The notes: generated by a model not told the origin, from the sequence alone. Positions 46,201 to 59,435 are shown, counted from the first letter of the stretch. The stretch: DNA of 64,000 nt from Datnioides undecimradiatus (GCA_008933995.1 WARS01000033.1:64501-128500), one strand, 5' to 3'. Program-made: numbers and translations.

Positions 46201-46953
46201 TCTGTAAACTGATCCCTGAGCATTTCAGTGTATCTGTAAAGTTCCTGTGGGAGCTCTGAAAGGACAAAGGCTGCTTGTTTTCGCTGTATTCTGGTCAGTT
46301 TTGCCATCGAGGCAGTAATAGGAAGCTCTCTGTCTACTGGAAGGGAGTGTTCTCACACCCATACCATTGTGTGAGAACAGTATCCATGACGCATTTGTTG
46401 GGAATTAAATGCAGCATTGTTATCGCAGCGCCAGTGCTTTCATTATGGACACACCTGCACCTGTCTGCCAGGTGATAAGGAAGTTACTGGCTATGCACGT
46501 CCTCAGAGACACGTCAGAACAGAGACATCTGTGACTGGGATTCATTCTGTGTTGTCAAACAGGGCTTCGCTGTCTGCTCAAGGACACTTTGTCAGTAACT
46601 CATGAGGTTGACTGACAGCCTGTGACCTCGCTGTCTGCTTCTTTGTTTTGTGTTCCAGTGTTTGTTAATGTCCAGGAGTGATCCAGTCATCTGGAGTTGT
46701 TTTCATTCATCTATCTGTGTATCATATCTCTTCTCTGACTTTCCTCGGTCCCTCTCTCTGTCTTTGGTTCAGCTGTGCTGTATCCCTGCCTCGCTTGTCT
46801 GCCCTCTCATCACGTCTCTCTCCACTGTCATCTCCGCATGCTCTCCGGTCACCCTGGGAAACATCCCGACCTCACAACAATTCATCTTCCTCTTTGCTCA
46901 CTTCGCCTAAAAAAATGTCCATCTATCTCCAGCCGCTAGTTTTTTCAATACTG
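43201..46953 (+). other. enah intron 1, segment d
   Basis: No exon recognised. 43840-43960 and 45200-45470 are AT-rich, low-repeat blocks of the kind often conserved in vertebrate introns. Confidence 0.45.
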
Positions 46954-47002
<49 letters not shown>

Positions 47003-47027
47003 TCCTCTCTCTCCCTCTCCCTCTCTC
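46954..47027. repeat. (CT)n microsatellite and pyrimidine tract
   Basis: Over 40 bases of pure CT, then CCTCTCT-type variants. Confidence 0.95.
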
Positions 47028-47670
47028 ATTGCCATTGCCTCAAGAATCAAACACACTAATCTTCATCTGCACATCCGTATACCTTCGTCTCAGTTATAGT
47101 CAACATAATAAAGTATCTGATGAAGCCCACTCACACAAATGTTGACCTGTTGATTGTTAAAAATGTTAGTTATTCTGACTCTTTGTGTGATGGACAGGTT
47201 GTAGCTTTAAAGTTGCCACGTTACTAAACCTAGCTAGGTTTTAACACAGTTTAACCAGGTTAGTCTCATTGACGTCAAGGATTGCTACAGACGATACAAC
47301 ACTGAACCAGAGAAGATAAAGGGTAGGAGTGCAGAGGTGCAGACGTGAACATGTTACAGGAGGTTGAGAAAAGAGAGAAATCCATTATCTCAGACTGACA
47401 TGTCAAACTCAACAGACAAACTTTAAATGGGACCAGTTGGAGAAAAACTTTGACCTCCTAAATGGAGTCATCATACTGAAATTTCATGCTTTGACACACC
47501 TTCCTAAACTGGAGCGTTGAGAGAGTGATGGATGAGACAGGAGACGGAGTGCCTCCTACAGAAACGGCTCCCTCTGCTCCTCCGGCTCTATTTAGTCAGC
47601 TGTTGTCGCTCTTGTCTTGCCGGCTCTGGCAAAAAGGACTGCTGACTAGCCCGATGATGTCATCTCCTCT

Positions 47671-47673
<3 letters not shown>

Positions 47674-47706
<33 letters not shown>
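47674..47706. repeat. (CA)n microsatellite
   Basis: Uninterrupted CA run. Confidence 0.95.
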
Positions 47707-47708
<2 letters not shown>

Positions 47709-49166
47709 TCAGCTCACACACACATTAAGAAGAGGATGCTGTTTGTAGAGTTTAATTAAAGAGGAGGGCTGACAGTGAATTATTGTCCCCTCAGTGGGAC
47801 TCGGTCAGAGGGCTGCTTAAAGACAGAGTCGATGTAACTGGGCAGTGACTGAGAGGGAGAGACTCTCTAATTAAAGTCTGAGCTACATTGTAATATTTAT
47901 GCATATGTATTTCAGTGTCTGTTTGATCTGAATGAAGCCGGATGAACTGTTATTTTATATTATCCATCTGATTTTCACCCAGTGTCTGTGAACATTAAGA
48001 GTGTGTGGCATTAAAGTGTAACTTGTGCATACATTTGCAGCGTTGTTGTGTTGCTTGCAGTATATGAGGCGTGTGTGTGTCTGTGGCATTTGAGCCACCT
48101 GTGCCCTGCAGCCTCCTGCGGTGACACAACCTGAAATGGCATCAGACCTCGGGGGGGGAGCAGACGTCCCCGTGCTCACCTCCATCTCTGCCTCCACCTT
48201 TGTTTCTACTAACAGGACTATTTACAGCGTCCTCCTCACATCCTGTCACCTCCTCCCATCTCTCCTGGGCTGGGTTGATTGGATGACATGATGCTTGAGA
48301 TGTTTGTTCTGTAGCCTCAACAGCAGACCCAGTGCTCTATCCCCTCCTTCCTGTAAACATGACGGTGTAATTACTTTGCAAATGACCAAAGTGAGTTAGT
48401 GCAAAGTCACCACAGGCTGTACTGATCAGCCACAGTCATGTTCTGCATGTGTGTGAAAACTTTGAAACTTGTACTATGAGTGTGAGTAGATGGAGCGTGC
48501 CCAGCCTAAAGCTTTGGCACCAATTAAGCACTTATGCATTTATAACAGCCGTCATCACGATGGAAATATCTGATGACTGAGCTCTCTCTCTCCCTCTCTC
48601 TCCTTCTGTCTCCTCTATTCCTCTATCCCTTGTCTCCTACCCCTCCCTCCTTCCCCCCTCTTCCTCCTCTCCTCCCGCGCGTCATCTGTGCTGCTAAAAG
48701 AGGCAGGAGCTTATTACAGGTGCTGCACACTGCTCCTCTCATTTTCCTCATTTTCGTCCTCATCCCTCTCCGCCATTCTCTCCCTCTAATTGATTCTAAT
48801 AGCTCTTGATGTGTATGCTGTGTTTAGACAGCTTTTGACTGTGTGCTTAACCGAAGTGTGACAAACTGCTCTCGTCGGAGAGACCTTTCATCCGTCACAG
48901 CCTGTTTCCTGGGGCACATGCTGCCTCTTCCCCGCTTTAGCAAAAAAAGTCATTTTTAATAGTTCCCTCCATTAGCATGGCAGCCCCTCTTTAGGACCAC
49001 ACCAGTAATTGTATATAATCACACACCATCATATACGTCTGAATGGCAGCGGGACACAGAGACATTAGCAGAACATGTGTCTGATCTTCTGTTGGAGCAA
49101 AAGCGTGATGCTTTATGCGTATCCATCATCTCTACCATGCCTGATGATCATTTAGGCAGCAACAGA

Positions 49167-49205
<39 letters not shown>

Positions 49206-51450
49206 AGTCAGTCAGTAATGTGTTGCATCCAGAGCTCAGTTAAGTACAGTGTTGACTGAGAGCATCAGCGTGCAAGTTAATGTGCTGTGAACAAAGGCAC
49301 AAATATACACCCTTCGTCGAGCCGTTGTTGTTCCGACCTTGAGAGTTCGGTACAGCCTCCCCTCGCAGCCCTCTGTGTGTGCGTGTTGTGTGCCCTACCC
49401 TGAAAACACAGCACATGGCAGCCCTCGCACATGCTGACAGAGAAGCGCTGCCGTATTGTGGCTGATTTCATGCCTGTCGAGCCAGCTGTCTGATGGGAAA
49501 AGAGGAGCAAAATAAAAAAAACTCTTTATTTTCAAAATTTGGAGTAATTACATCAACTCCTGGTTTAGTTTGCAGCCTTCAGGGCGAATCACAAGTTTAA
49601 TTCAAAGCCAGGAAAGAAACATGTGTTCAGCGTGTTGATGCTTTGTCAGAGACAGCTGCAGCTGAATGAGCACCATCGTGCAGCACAGCAGGCCCGGGCT
49701 GCATTATCTGAATATAAAGGCAGCTCATGGCTCGTCTAATGTCCAGTGCAAAGGGTCACATGCATGTTACAGGTGTGTTCCACGCTCCAGCACGGCGTCA
49801 GCACATTTCTGAGGTTGTGACCACATTATGAGATTGTTGTTTGCCTCAAGAAATGTTCCATCTGCTCCAGGTTGTGGTTTTCATAAAGGTACAATGTGGT
49901 TACATAATTCACCTAATTGTCAAGGCAGCCATTCAACCCTTCCTATACAGTGTGTTGTCTTTTACAGGCCCCAAGGCATAGGGTTAGAGTTAAATGGCCT
50001 TTTATGGAATGTTAACCTGTGTTGAACCTGCCAGATTTAGATTCATTTATCAGTGTTTGCATCTGCAGCTTTAATGCTGTTATTTTTATAAGGTTTAGCT
50101 GAGGTGTGTACTTGTGTTGACATACAGAGATGATGTCATCACCATTCAGATATCTGTATTTGATTACTGACGTGATATGAAAGAGGGTTTAACTGGAGTC
50201 TTCAGACGTATCTGACGTTGATTGTTCCGCTGTGCTCTCGTAAAACACACATTATCCTCACGCAGTGATCCTGATGTTGCAGTGTGGTGCGCTAGTTACC
50301 TCTCGCGCAATCGTTAGCTGAGCTCAGACAGTGGCCTGCGGAGACCGCATTCACCACGCAGCAGCCAAGTCTCATTTTGACCTTTGGGAACGTTACCTAC
50401 AGCATTAGCTTTAATTGTTTACAGCCGATCTGCCCTTGTTTGCCTGGATGTTTTGCACGTTGCTAATGAAAAAAGAGAGAGAGGGGAGATAAAATGTTCC
50501 AGTTTAGATCTGTTAGCTCTGGAGCAAACCAGGGTATTTTATCAGGCTGGAACCAGGCCAGCGTGGAGCATTGGAACCCAGCATCTTAGAAATGTGGCAA
50601 GCAAAGGTTTTTCTTCATTATACTAATTAACGGGTGCTTGTTCTGGCCGAGCGAGCTGCTGCCAGCTCCAGTTTAACGCTAAAATCCTTCATTTAATGAA
50701 CTCAAGAGACTGAACTGGATCCACGTGTGATGAAAGCGGTCAAAGGCACATTTACCGTGTTTGTGTCCGTCAAGCCGGGTCGGATCACACCTGCCCAGAT
50801 GACACCGTCTGCACACCAGCAGCTCGGTGTCTGCTGCTCATCCCTGCAGGAAGCGACTGAATAAACCTGAAGAGCGAACCTTTTCTTCAAGACTCCAAAA
50901 CAAAGCAAAACAGAGGAAAAAGATGATCATCTAGCCCTCGCCTCACCAGCGAAGTTAGCATAGTATCTAATGAAATCCAGCAATGGTTGTACAGTAGCAC
51001 TGAGCTCAGCGGGAAAGCCCACATGTTTGGCTGAAAACACCCTCTAAAGATAGGCCCCGCCTCCCGAGAGTCACTATCTAAAGACAGATGGGCCGCTTTA
51101 TTATGATGTCGGTCGGACATAGCATTATCATAGCATCATTTCTGACTCCATTCGGTTGTGTTGTCGCTGCTATGATGACTTCAGTCCACTTACTGTATGT
51201 TATCAGTCAGAGTCCCCATTGATTAGAGCTGAAATGGAACAACAGGCCTTCAATACGCCGCTCAAAACGCACTGTATTCAGACAGTGGATGTAAAGCCTC
51301 GCAGCGCTGCCGCAAGTGTCGGTGTGCTGTGAAAAGGAGAATCACTCCTGTCAGGGGCTGCGAGCGTGTCAGATGCTGGGAGGCGCTCAGCTAATCCCTG
51401 TTCCAGTGCTACCAAACATCACTAATTCCGGCTGCTCATTCTCCTGAACT
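47707..51450 (+). other. enah intron 1, segment e
   Basis: No exon recognised. 48580-48680 is pyrimidine-rich. 48930-49030 is an AT-rich block with TAATTG- and ATTAG-type motifs and no repeat. Confidence 0.45.
49169..49204. repeat. (TG)n microsatellite
   Basis: Uninterrupted GT run followed by three CAGT units. Confidence 0.95.
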
Positions 51451-52401
51451 CTCTTCAGCATATTGATTTCGGAGGGAGTGAGAGGGATGAGTTGGGTGGG
51501 TGTGTGGCGAATTAGAAATAGAGCGAGTGCGAGCGTGTGGAGAGTCACGCAGATAAAAGCGGAGCGGGGAGCTGGTAGGGAGCGAGGGAGGGAGCCACAG
51601 GCAGATGAAAGAGGGAGAGATCAAGTGAGAGACAAAAGGTGTGAGATAGATGTCGCAGAGGGAGCTGGGAGAAAGAAGGAAAGTGACAGAGCCGTATAAG
51701 AGAAGGAGCCCCCCCACCCCTACTTGAACCCTTCTGAGTCAAGCTGAGTCTGTTTGCGTGATACCACTGCGCTGATTTCCCCCCCCGAACAGCTCCCCAA
51801 CAGCCTCTGCCACGGAGCCCAGAGAGCGCTCCTGCAGGCTGTGCAGGAGCAGGAGCCTGTTGCCTGGATACCCCTGCTGTTGCCACGGCGTCGCAAAGCC
51901 AGGACTGAACCGTACGTGTGTTTGCTGGCTGGTACCACTGCCATGGGAAAAACACAGCTGGCTGACTATCTGCATGCTCGCTTGCTGACTCGCTGACATC
52001 GCGCATATGAATAAGGAAGGAATCACCCTGATACGGAGGCTTTGAGCAGAGGAGGTGGGAGGCTAGGGCTGGAACAGCGTCACTGGCACTCTGCTTTGGA
52101 TGATGAAGAAAGCTGCTCAGTAGAGAGGGAGGGAAACGGAGAGATTACCTTGGCTACCAAGTGAAGGAGAGGAAGCTAGGGGAGACCCCGAGACAAGGAG
52201 AGCTGAGGAAGTGGGAGGCTGGCAGGGGAGGAGAGAGGAGAGGAGCTGCGCTGGCTGGGTTGGTTCAGCAGGAAGGGGGGAGGTTGCAGCTCGCAGACTG
52301 TGTGGAGCCATGCAGATCCAGTCTACTCGTCCACAGTCCAAAGCCCCCAGCATGATCCTCAGTCAGAGATGTGTGCTGGCCTCCAAAATGGAAATCCACC
52401 G
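51451..52401 (+). other. enah: Candidate alternative first exon (internal promoter) of enah
   Basis: A GA- and GC-rich tract (51451-52300) leads to an in-frame ATG at 52310 (another at 52211) and an exon end at 52401 with donor CG|GTACGT. From ATG 52310 the frame gives 30 codons plus 2 bases, beginning MQIQSTRPQSKAPSM and ending SKMEIHR. It therefore stops in phase 2, the same phase as the ATGAG exon at 17536, and could splice to the same downstream exon. A TATA-like GTATAAGAG lies at 51693-51701. A noncoding alternative exon or a chance frame is equally possible. I know of no described counterpart. Confidence 0.3.
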
Positions 52402-55400
52402 GTACGTACCCGCTGTCACAGACTCATTCAAGTGGCTGCTTCTGTGTTTCTGCTCATTGTCGATTAATGAGTAGTCAGGGCCTGATGGCAGAGTCCGTCC
52501 TTCCTCTGCCGAACAGTTCTTGCACAGAGACTGACGATGCAGTCTGGAAACCAGCCAACCTGTCAGAGTGTTGACCGTTTGAAGCTAGTTGATGCTTTGC
52601 TGCAGACTGTTCGCCTTGTTGCTGTAAAGATTGTAGGTCTTGAAACAAAAGACCACCAAAGAACCAAAGAACCACTTTCATTCCATCAAGACTTTAATTT
52701 ACATGAAAAGCAGAAGGCGTGTTGTTGATATAATCTTGGATTTATAATCCCATAAGCCTCTGGTTTGAGTCATTCTGGATCTGCTGCATTTCCACTGAAT
52801 TCAGTGCATATCCTTTAAAGTGGATGTTGAATCCTTTACTGAGATAATAGCAGTTTTGTGCCTCGTTGAAAACCTTCTCGCAAAATGCAGAAGCTCTGCA
52901 TTTGCTGGTGTTTGATTCCTGGTTTTCTGGATTCAGTCTGTGGAAAGAGGTTGTTCCTCTTTGAAGGGTTTCCCCTCTCATGCCTGTGTGCCCGTGTCTC
53001 CCCAAGGGCTCAGTTAGGAAGTATAGCTAGCTACAGCGCTAACCTCTGCATCTAACATAATGTTAAGCAAGAAGACACTGCTTAATTATTCATGTAGTTT
53101 GCGAAAATGTCAGAAAACATCTTCCTTTGGCTCAGTGGGCCAGCGTTGCTCATTCAGAGGGAAGATTCCCGTTGGCTTCCTGGAAGGAAAATGGCTGCGG
53201 GTGAGTGTTTCTGTCATTTCTATCAGAGAATAAACAAATCCGTCTCATTTTGGGCTAAAGGATAAAGAGGCTGCATTTCAGCCAGATGACCTGTGTTCAA
53301 GCCCCGGCAAGGTTCCACGCTGTGGTCACTGAATGTCCAGCTGCAGGGCTGATGGTCCACACCTGACCTCCGACCTCGCTGCGGACAAAGACAAAAACAC
53401 AAACGCCCCACAGCGTCAGCCATCCTCTGCATTCCATCGCAAGTGAATATGTTTCTGCAGCAGCATTCAGAGCGTAAGCCGCCTGACTGACCACAGGGAG
53501 TGGGCTGTCCAGGGTTGAAACGCAGTATTTTTACAGTACCATCAAACAGTCTGTGGCTGCTGTCGCTCTCAACAGCTTTACCCCACCGTTCTATTGCATT
53601 AATGCGAGTTGGAGCAACTCAGCCAGCCGTCACCAACTCTTCTAATTCTAATTTCTCTCAGTGCAGGGATGGAGGAATGTAAGGTTGAACACTCAGCAAA
53701 ATTCAAAGAGGGCACAGCTGGAAAAGTGGGATTTAAACATCAGCAAAGGCCAGTGGGAAACATGCCTGCAGAGTAGGAGAGTGGATAATGTGGGCGGAAT
53801 CAATGCATTTGACCAAGTACCTCAACACAGATTGCGACAGCACTGTCAGGATGAGTATTGGAGCTTTGACAAAATATTGACACAAACCAGGTTTTTGCTT
53901 AATAATCATCAGTAATGTGAATATAATGAACAACAGAGCAGCTGGACCATGCACCAAGGCTGTGATGCAGCCTTTAAAACCAAGACAACACTGATCGTGT
54001 AACACAATATTAAAATCCCAACATTTTAGACAGAATCTACTCTGTTATTACGGTGTCTATATGTTTTCCAGGCCTGGCTATGAGCCACAGCGGTGGGGTG
54101 TCGCTGTGTAGGCTGTATGTTGCGATGTCATGCATCACCAGGCACCTTATATCCTCTTTCATTAAGTTGTCGTGAATTTGTGATTAGCTTGATGGATGAG
54201 GTGAGTTTAGCTACTTATAACGTATTCTGTCACTCTCGGGTCTGCACTGTGTGCGTGTGTGTCTGTGTTTTATTGCTGGAGTGGCAAGTGATTGATGGCC
54301 ACCATTACACGGTGACATCTACATCAGAACACTCACAGCATAATCTGCAGAGGTGTCCACCTGTGCCAGGGCACAGCAGCAGCAGCAGCAGCTCAGGCTG
54401 CGTTTAAGTCCAACTCATTAGGGCTAAAGACGTTAATTTCATTCCCACAGGGAAGAAAGAGCCTTTGTGTAGTGATTTAAACAAAACGCAGTGATGAAGC
54501 AATATTCAAATGATAAACAAAACAGCAGCAGTGTTTCTCTCAGTCAAACACGATAAAACAAAGAAAAAGATGCACGTGAAAAACATTAAAAACCGGGGAC
54601 ACAAGGCTTTGATTACAAACTGCATTTCAGCAGAGCAAACAGCGGACGTTTGCTGCTCATTATGTGACTTTGGCAGTAAAATGTCCAAACTGTTGTCGTC
54701 TCGCTGACCTGAGTGCTCATATGGAGCACGATCAGACTCAAACCGACTCAATTCAACAAACCAGCTCAGTTTAATGCATGTATGAGTCGCTCAAACGTTT
54801 GAATAGTGTTTACGTTGTTCTGACACAGTGCAGCAAACTGTCATTACTCCTTTCATGTATCATTAATCAACATCTGCTTGGTTATTGGTGATGGTGCAAG
54901 TTGTGACCTCACACGCAAGTGGATCATGGGCTTTTTCCACAGCACCTGTTTCACACGAAATCACAGACGCCCTAAAGTGAATCTGCTTTGTTTAAGTGTC
55001 TCAGTAAGGCCTGACAGCGTGACAGTGAGCCAGCACGAACAATAGCAGCAGCCTGAAAGTGAAGCAGTGAAATGGAATTCAGCCATCACTGACTTCATTG
55101 TGTACCACAATGCTTTTCTTCCTGCGGCATGTTGGAATGTCTTCAAAGCTCCGGTCTAATGTGGATCCAGGTGACGGTGCAACAGCTCTATTTGTTAATC
55201 CAGCGCACAGTGAAGGACTTGTCACTCAAACCTTCCCGCAAGTCGCCTATGGTTGCCCACAAAGGACAATCGTCCCATTCACAGGTGGATATTTGGCAAC
55301 TCAACAGAATTTCACAGGTATTTTCTGAACTTTGAATCCACCGTTGTGTTGAAACAAGCCTATACAGGTGCCGGTGTGAAGGCCCCAATAGTTGGTTTCC

Positions 55401-56391
55401 ATGGTTATATATGAGGAGCGAGAGCAGAGCGCCGCTCAGTCCGGTCCAGACCCACTCCGTTGTCAATGTGCTCCCTGTCCCTGGGTGAAGGGAATGTGAC
55501 TGGACTATTGTAAAAAGTGCCAGGCTCCCGGTTAACACACAGGCTGCACTCTGAACCCTGGAAACACCCTGCAATACACCACAGCGCGCGCGCCTGAGTG
55601 TGTGTGTGTGTGCGTGTGTGTGTTTGCACTGCACAGTGACCCGACACATGCTAACATGCACTCACTGAGAAAACAGTCTTGAAGGTGTTGGTGTGCCATA
55701 GCTTTCCTCTGTTGTGACTCTGAATCTCAGTTTTGTGTTTTCCCTTGTGTTTGTTGTTAGGAGTCAGAAAGACTTCCTGTTTTTCTTTCAGCGACATCGT
55801 GGTAACAGCTGTTCCCTCTTGAAATAACCTCCACTCTCTCCCGCCCTGTCAGCTGGCGGTAGAAGTCAGAGTCTGGCACCTATTCACATTGTTTGTGACC
55901 CATTTGTAAACCCGCTTGACAAACCGTGCCACCTTACTTAGCGAAAGGTCAGGTGGGCCTCGCTGACGGGAATCCCACCCTGCTCTCTGGCGATGCTGGT
56001 TTCCATGGCAATGAAAATGGCAGAGTCATTAAAGGCAATGAGAGAAAGGAAGGGGGGGGGGCACCTGTGGATGCTTCCCCTGGGGACGTGCCTCCTCTTC
56101 AGTCAGCTAATGGTTTCTGTGAGCGAGTCGCTCAAAGCCTAATTGAATCCGAGAGAATTCAGTGTATCCTTAAACAAGCCTGGTGCTTGAATAGGCCCGT
56201 CGATGGTCCAGGTAATTACTTGGCAATAATGTTTTACACCGTAATGACCTGCATTAGGTGACTAGGAAATAATTGGGGGAACAACAAAGCAGCACTGTTG
56301 TAATGGAGCAGGTCCATTTAAAAGCACAGTGTCACAGTGTTCACTGGCTTCATTATAAAGACCTGAGCCAAATATTAACATTTCATTCCTG
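52402..56391 (+). other. enah intron 1, segment f
   Basis: No exon recognised. A mixed TG/CG run lies at 55583-55623. 56105-56290 is an AT-rich block resembling a conserved noncoding element, just before the LINE fragment. Confidence 0.45.
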
Positions 56392-56757
56392 TACAGGAAG
56401 GGTCAGAACAGGCTCTTCCTTCTGAGGAGACTGCAGTCTTTTGGAGTGAAAGGGGCACTCCTGAAGACCTTCTATGACTCGGTGGTGGCATCTGCCATCC
56501 TGTACAGTGTGGTCTGCTGGAGCAGCAGCATCACGAAAAGGGAGAGGAGGAAGTCAGACAAAGTCATCAGGACGTCCAGCTCTGTCCTGGGTTGCCCTCT
56601 GGACTCAGTGCAGGAGGTGGGTGACAGGAGTGTCCTAGCAAAACTATCATCTCTGCTGGACAATGAGTCCCACCCCCTGCAGGACGCCCTGTCAGCTCTG
56701 GAGAGCAGCTTCAGTGACAGACTGCTCCATCCCCGATGTGTGAAGGGAAGATTCTGA
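56392..56757 (+). pseudogene. LINE ORF2 C-terminal remnant
   Basis: About 121 codons of the region after the reverse transcriptase, without start or catalytic domains. See the enclosing element for motifs. It is inserted in the same direction as enah. Confidence 0.85.
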
Positions 56758-56986
56758 AGATCTTTCCTTCCTGCTGCTGTCAGACTCTACAATACCCACT
56801 CCTGATATGTGCAATCTCATTACATTCTCACCACATTCCACTGTGCAATATTTTTTTTTTTTATTACAATATGTTGCTTATTGCTACTTTGCTGCTCTTA
56901 CCTGCTTACTGTTCTTACCTGCTGCTGCAACAATGCAATTTCCCCATTGTGGGACAAATAAAGGTTTTCTTATTCTTATTCTTATT
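56392..56986 (+). mobile_element. 5'-truncated non-LTR retrotransposon, 3' fragment
   Basis: An open frame from 56392 to the stop at 56757 gives YRKGQNRLFLLRRLQSFGVK, FYDSVVASAILYSVVCW, LDSVQEVGDRSVLAKLSSLL, SHPLQDALSALESSFSDRLL and HPRCVKGRF. This is the C-terminal region shared by many fish LINE ORF2 proteins, downstream of the reverse transcriptase. The frame then shifts (RSFLPAAVRLYN is readable). The fragment ends with GACAAATAAAGG and a (TTCTTA)n tail (56967-56986). The element lost its RT and endonuclease by 5' truncation. The exact clade is not certain. Confidence 0.85.
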
Positions 56987-58230
56987 TGACTCGTCACCGT
57001 CTTCCTCAGTGAAGAGGAAGGCTGATGCAGGGAAAGCATGGCAGCAGTGTCTTCGCTGACATCTGCATCTGATTACATTTAAATTGCAGAACAGAGTCAG
57101 AGCGGGCCGTTTAATCCCTCAGTCCACAGTTTGAGTGCGTTACCTTGTTCTCAGCAGATGCACCGTTAACTGCTCAGAGCCGTGTCCACTTGGAGAGTTT
57201 CACCCCAAACTGAGTCAAATGCAACTGGCCTGGATTCTGCTGCTGCTCTCCGTCTCACTACGCTGCTGAACATCTGTATCTGACCGCACATGTGTCCTGG
57301 AGTGAATGCACATAGGACTCTTAAAGCTGAACACACTGGACAAAGTGTTAATGCATCCTGCTCCCAATCAGAATACAGGCTTTCATTGCCTGCACATGTG
57401 CTGTGTAATGTGACACACCAACACCGGAGGAAGTTGCTCTGGCAGAATAACAGCAGAGATTCAGTTTGACTCTACCTCTGTCTGTTTGCCATCTCTAGTT
57501 GTGTCTGAGGCATTTTCTTGGTGGCCATATTGGATTTACAGCATCTTTGCATCAAGGCTACGTGACGTACCTCAATTTATACTATTAGCTTTTTAATTAA
57601 CCGCCAAAAACAAGTGTCAGCGTCTGTTATTTTGCCTGCAACTGTTTCTAATTTGAATTTCCAGAAAAGGGATTATGTAATACTCAGACGGCACTGCTTC
57701 AGTTTGAAATTACACATGCCATTATGGACGATGTTACCCACATCACCCACCTGTTTTCACCAGAGTGGTATAAACGGGTGGGTGTCAATTTGTATTTTGG
57801 GAGGGAAAAGGTGCTCAGGTGTGCGTAATTGCCGAAGACGCACTCATATGTGAGTCGAAGCAGCGAAGTCGCAGCTGATTGGACGGTTTTTGGCGGGAGG
57901 CCATATGTTCGCAGCAGCGTAAAGGCTCCTGTGATGCCTTTTAACATTTTTTCACTGTTCCTCGTCAGCCTCCTCTAAGCTCTCCGCTCCTCATTGATAA
58001 TGTAACGTAGTACACACTTTAAGAGTGTGGGAGTTGTGAAGGCCTCTGTGACTGATGAAGCGCTGTGCCAAATATAAATGACAAGTGTAACTCGCGACTG
58101 AATTCTGCTGAAGCGCTCGGCCACTCTGTGACCTTTGCTCACAGGAACAGAGCTGAGAATCATCACTCCAAGTCTGGAAGTCGCTGCGGCTCTTCGTCAA
58201 GCTGGAGGAGGACCCGTGTGTCTACCTGCT

Positions 58231-58250
58231 GCACACACACACACACACAC
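58231..58250. repeat. (CA)n microsatellite
   Basis: Ten CA units. Confidence 0.9.
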
Positions 58251-58602
58251 TCTCTCACACACTCTAGCACTGTGGGCTGCGCTGGGTTATATATAGCCAA
58301 TAGTGGCGATGGCTTCTTTGTCACACCTCAGGTGTTTTTACTGTTATCATGCCACACACTGGCCCTCTGCTGCTCCATCTCTTTCTCTCCCACCATCTGG
58401 TAGAGTGGATGACTCATACTCGTGAGGAGAGCGTATTTTCTCATGGCTCCACCATATCATGCTGTGTGTTTGTGTGTGTATGTGCATATGTTTGTGTGTC
58501 AGCAAAGTAGAAAGTAGGTAACCTCCATGCAGACAAACAGCTGTTTGTGACTGAATGAATAGGTACTTTTGTGCACACCTGTGCACATCTGTACTCCTGC
58601 TA

Positions 58603-58604
<2 letters not shown>

Positions 58605-58659
<55 letters not shown>
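58605..58659. repeat. (CT)n microsatellite, 55 bp
   Basis: Uninterrupted CT dinucleotides ending CTAG. Confidence 0.97.
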
Positions 58660-59207
58660 GCACAAACCTCCGCCCATGTACGGCTGTGTTGCCAGGGTGA
58701 CGACTCGGTTTGCGGTTCCTATAAAAAGGCAGCAGGGCTGGAGAGGGGAGGTGCTGGGGAGCCCAGTGTAGGAGTGCGGGACTGCTACACCTGACACTGT
58801 GCAGTGACCAGCTCACTGATTGCTTTCAGCTTGGATTCAACTCTGTAGACTGAAACTCACCAACACTAATGGTTCCACAAATGGCTTCTTGCATCTGTAG
58901 TTACCTCTCACTTTAGTTGAAACAGGAAGTCACCGCCACTTGTTACAGACTTTCATACACATGTCCCATCTGAGACACCTGTCAACTGCACTTGTGTTTA
59001 CTTCTTTTCTTACCAATCTGGATGTTTGAGACACAGATGCAGCCCAACAGAGATGCAGTTATAGAAAAGTGGATGATGAGTGTGTGCCGCTGTCTCTTCT
59101 CCCTCACACACACCTCTCCTTCTTTCTGTGTGGGTCTCTCTCCCGTGTTAAAGCTGCAGCAGGTCCTGACTGCAAAATGGACATGGACTGATCCTATTTG
59201 ATCCTCT

Positions 59208-59214
<7 letters not shown>

Positions 59215-59254
<40 letters not shown>
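59215..59254. repeat. (TG)n microsatellite
   Basis: Uninterrupted TG run. Confidence 0.97.
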
Positions 59255-59255
<1 letters not shown>

Positions 59256-59374
59256 GTTTCGGAGGGACGGCTTGGTGTATGTTGAAACTCAACTTCTGAG
59301 AATAATTTTTCCCAGAAGCCTCAGTTTACATGTTTGGCTGTAACTTGTAACTTGTGTGTGACTTCAGTCAACAC

Positions 59375-59376
<2 letters not shown>

Positions 59377-59432
<56 letters not shown>
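59377..59432. repeat. (CA)n microsatellite, 56 bp
   Basis: Uninterrupted CA run, complementary to the TG tract 122 bases upstream. Confidence 0.97.

Positions 59433-59435
<3 letters not shown>

Noticed and set aside
46678-47145. 155-codon frame on the plus strand.
   Set aside because: Driven by the CT repeat (Leu-Ser runs) and flanking pyrimidine-rich DNA, with no similarity outside it.
51545-52001. Minus-strand 153-codon frame overlapping the candidate alternative exon.
   Set aside because: It is antisense to the GA-rich tract, lacks domain similarity, and is best explained by composition.
53124-53290. tRNA-like B-box (GTTCAAGCCCC) suggesting a SINE.
   Set aside because: No matching A-box at the right distance and no tail or target duplication could be seen.
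55188-55661. 157-codon minus-strand frame.
   Set aside because: Contains His-Thr runs from a TG microsatellite and no recognisable domain or splice context.
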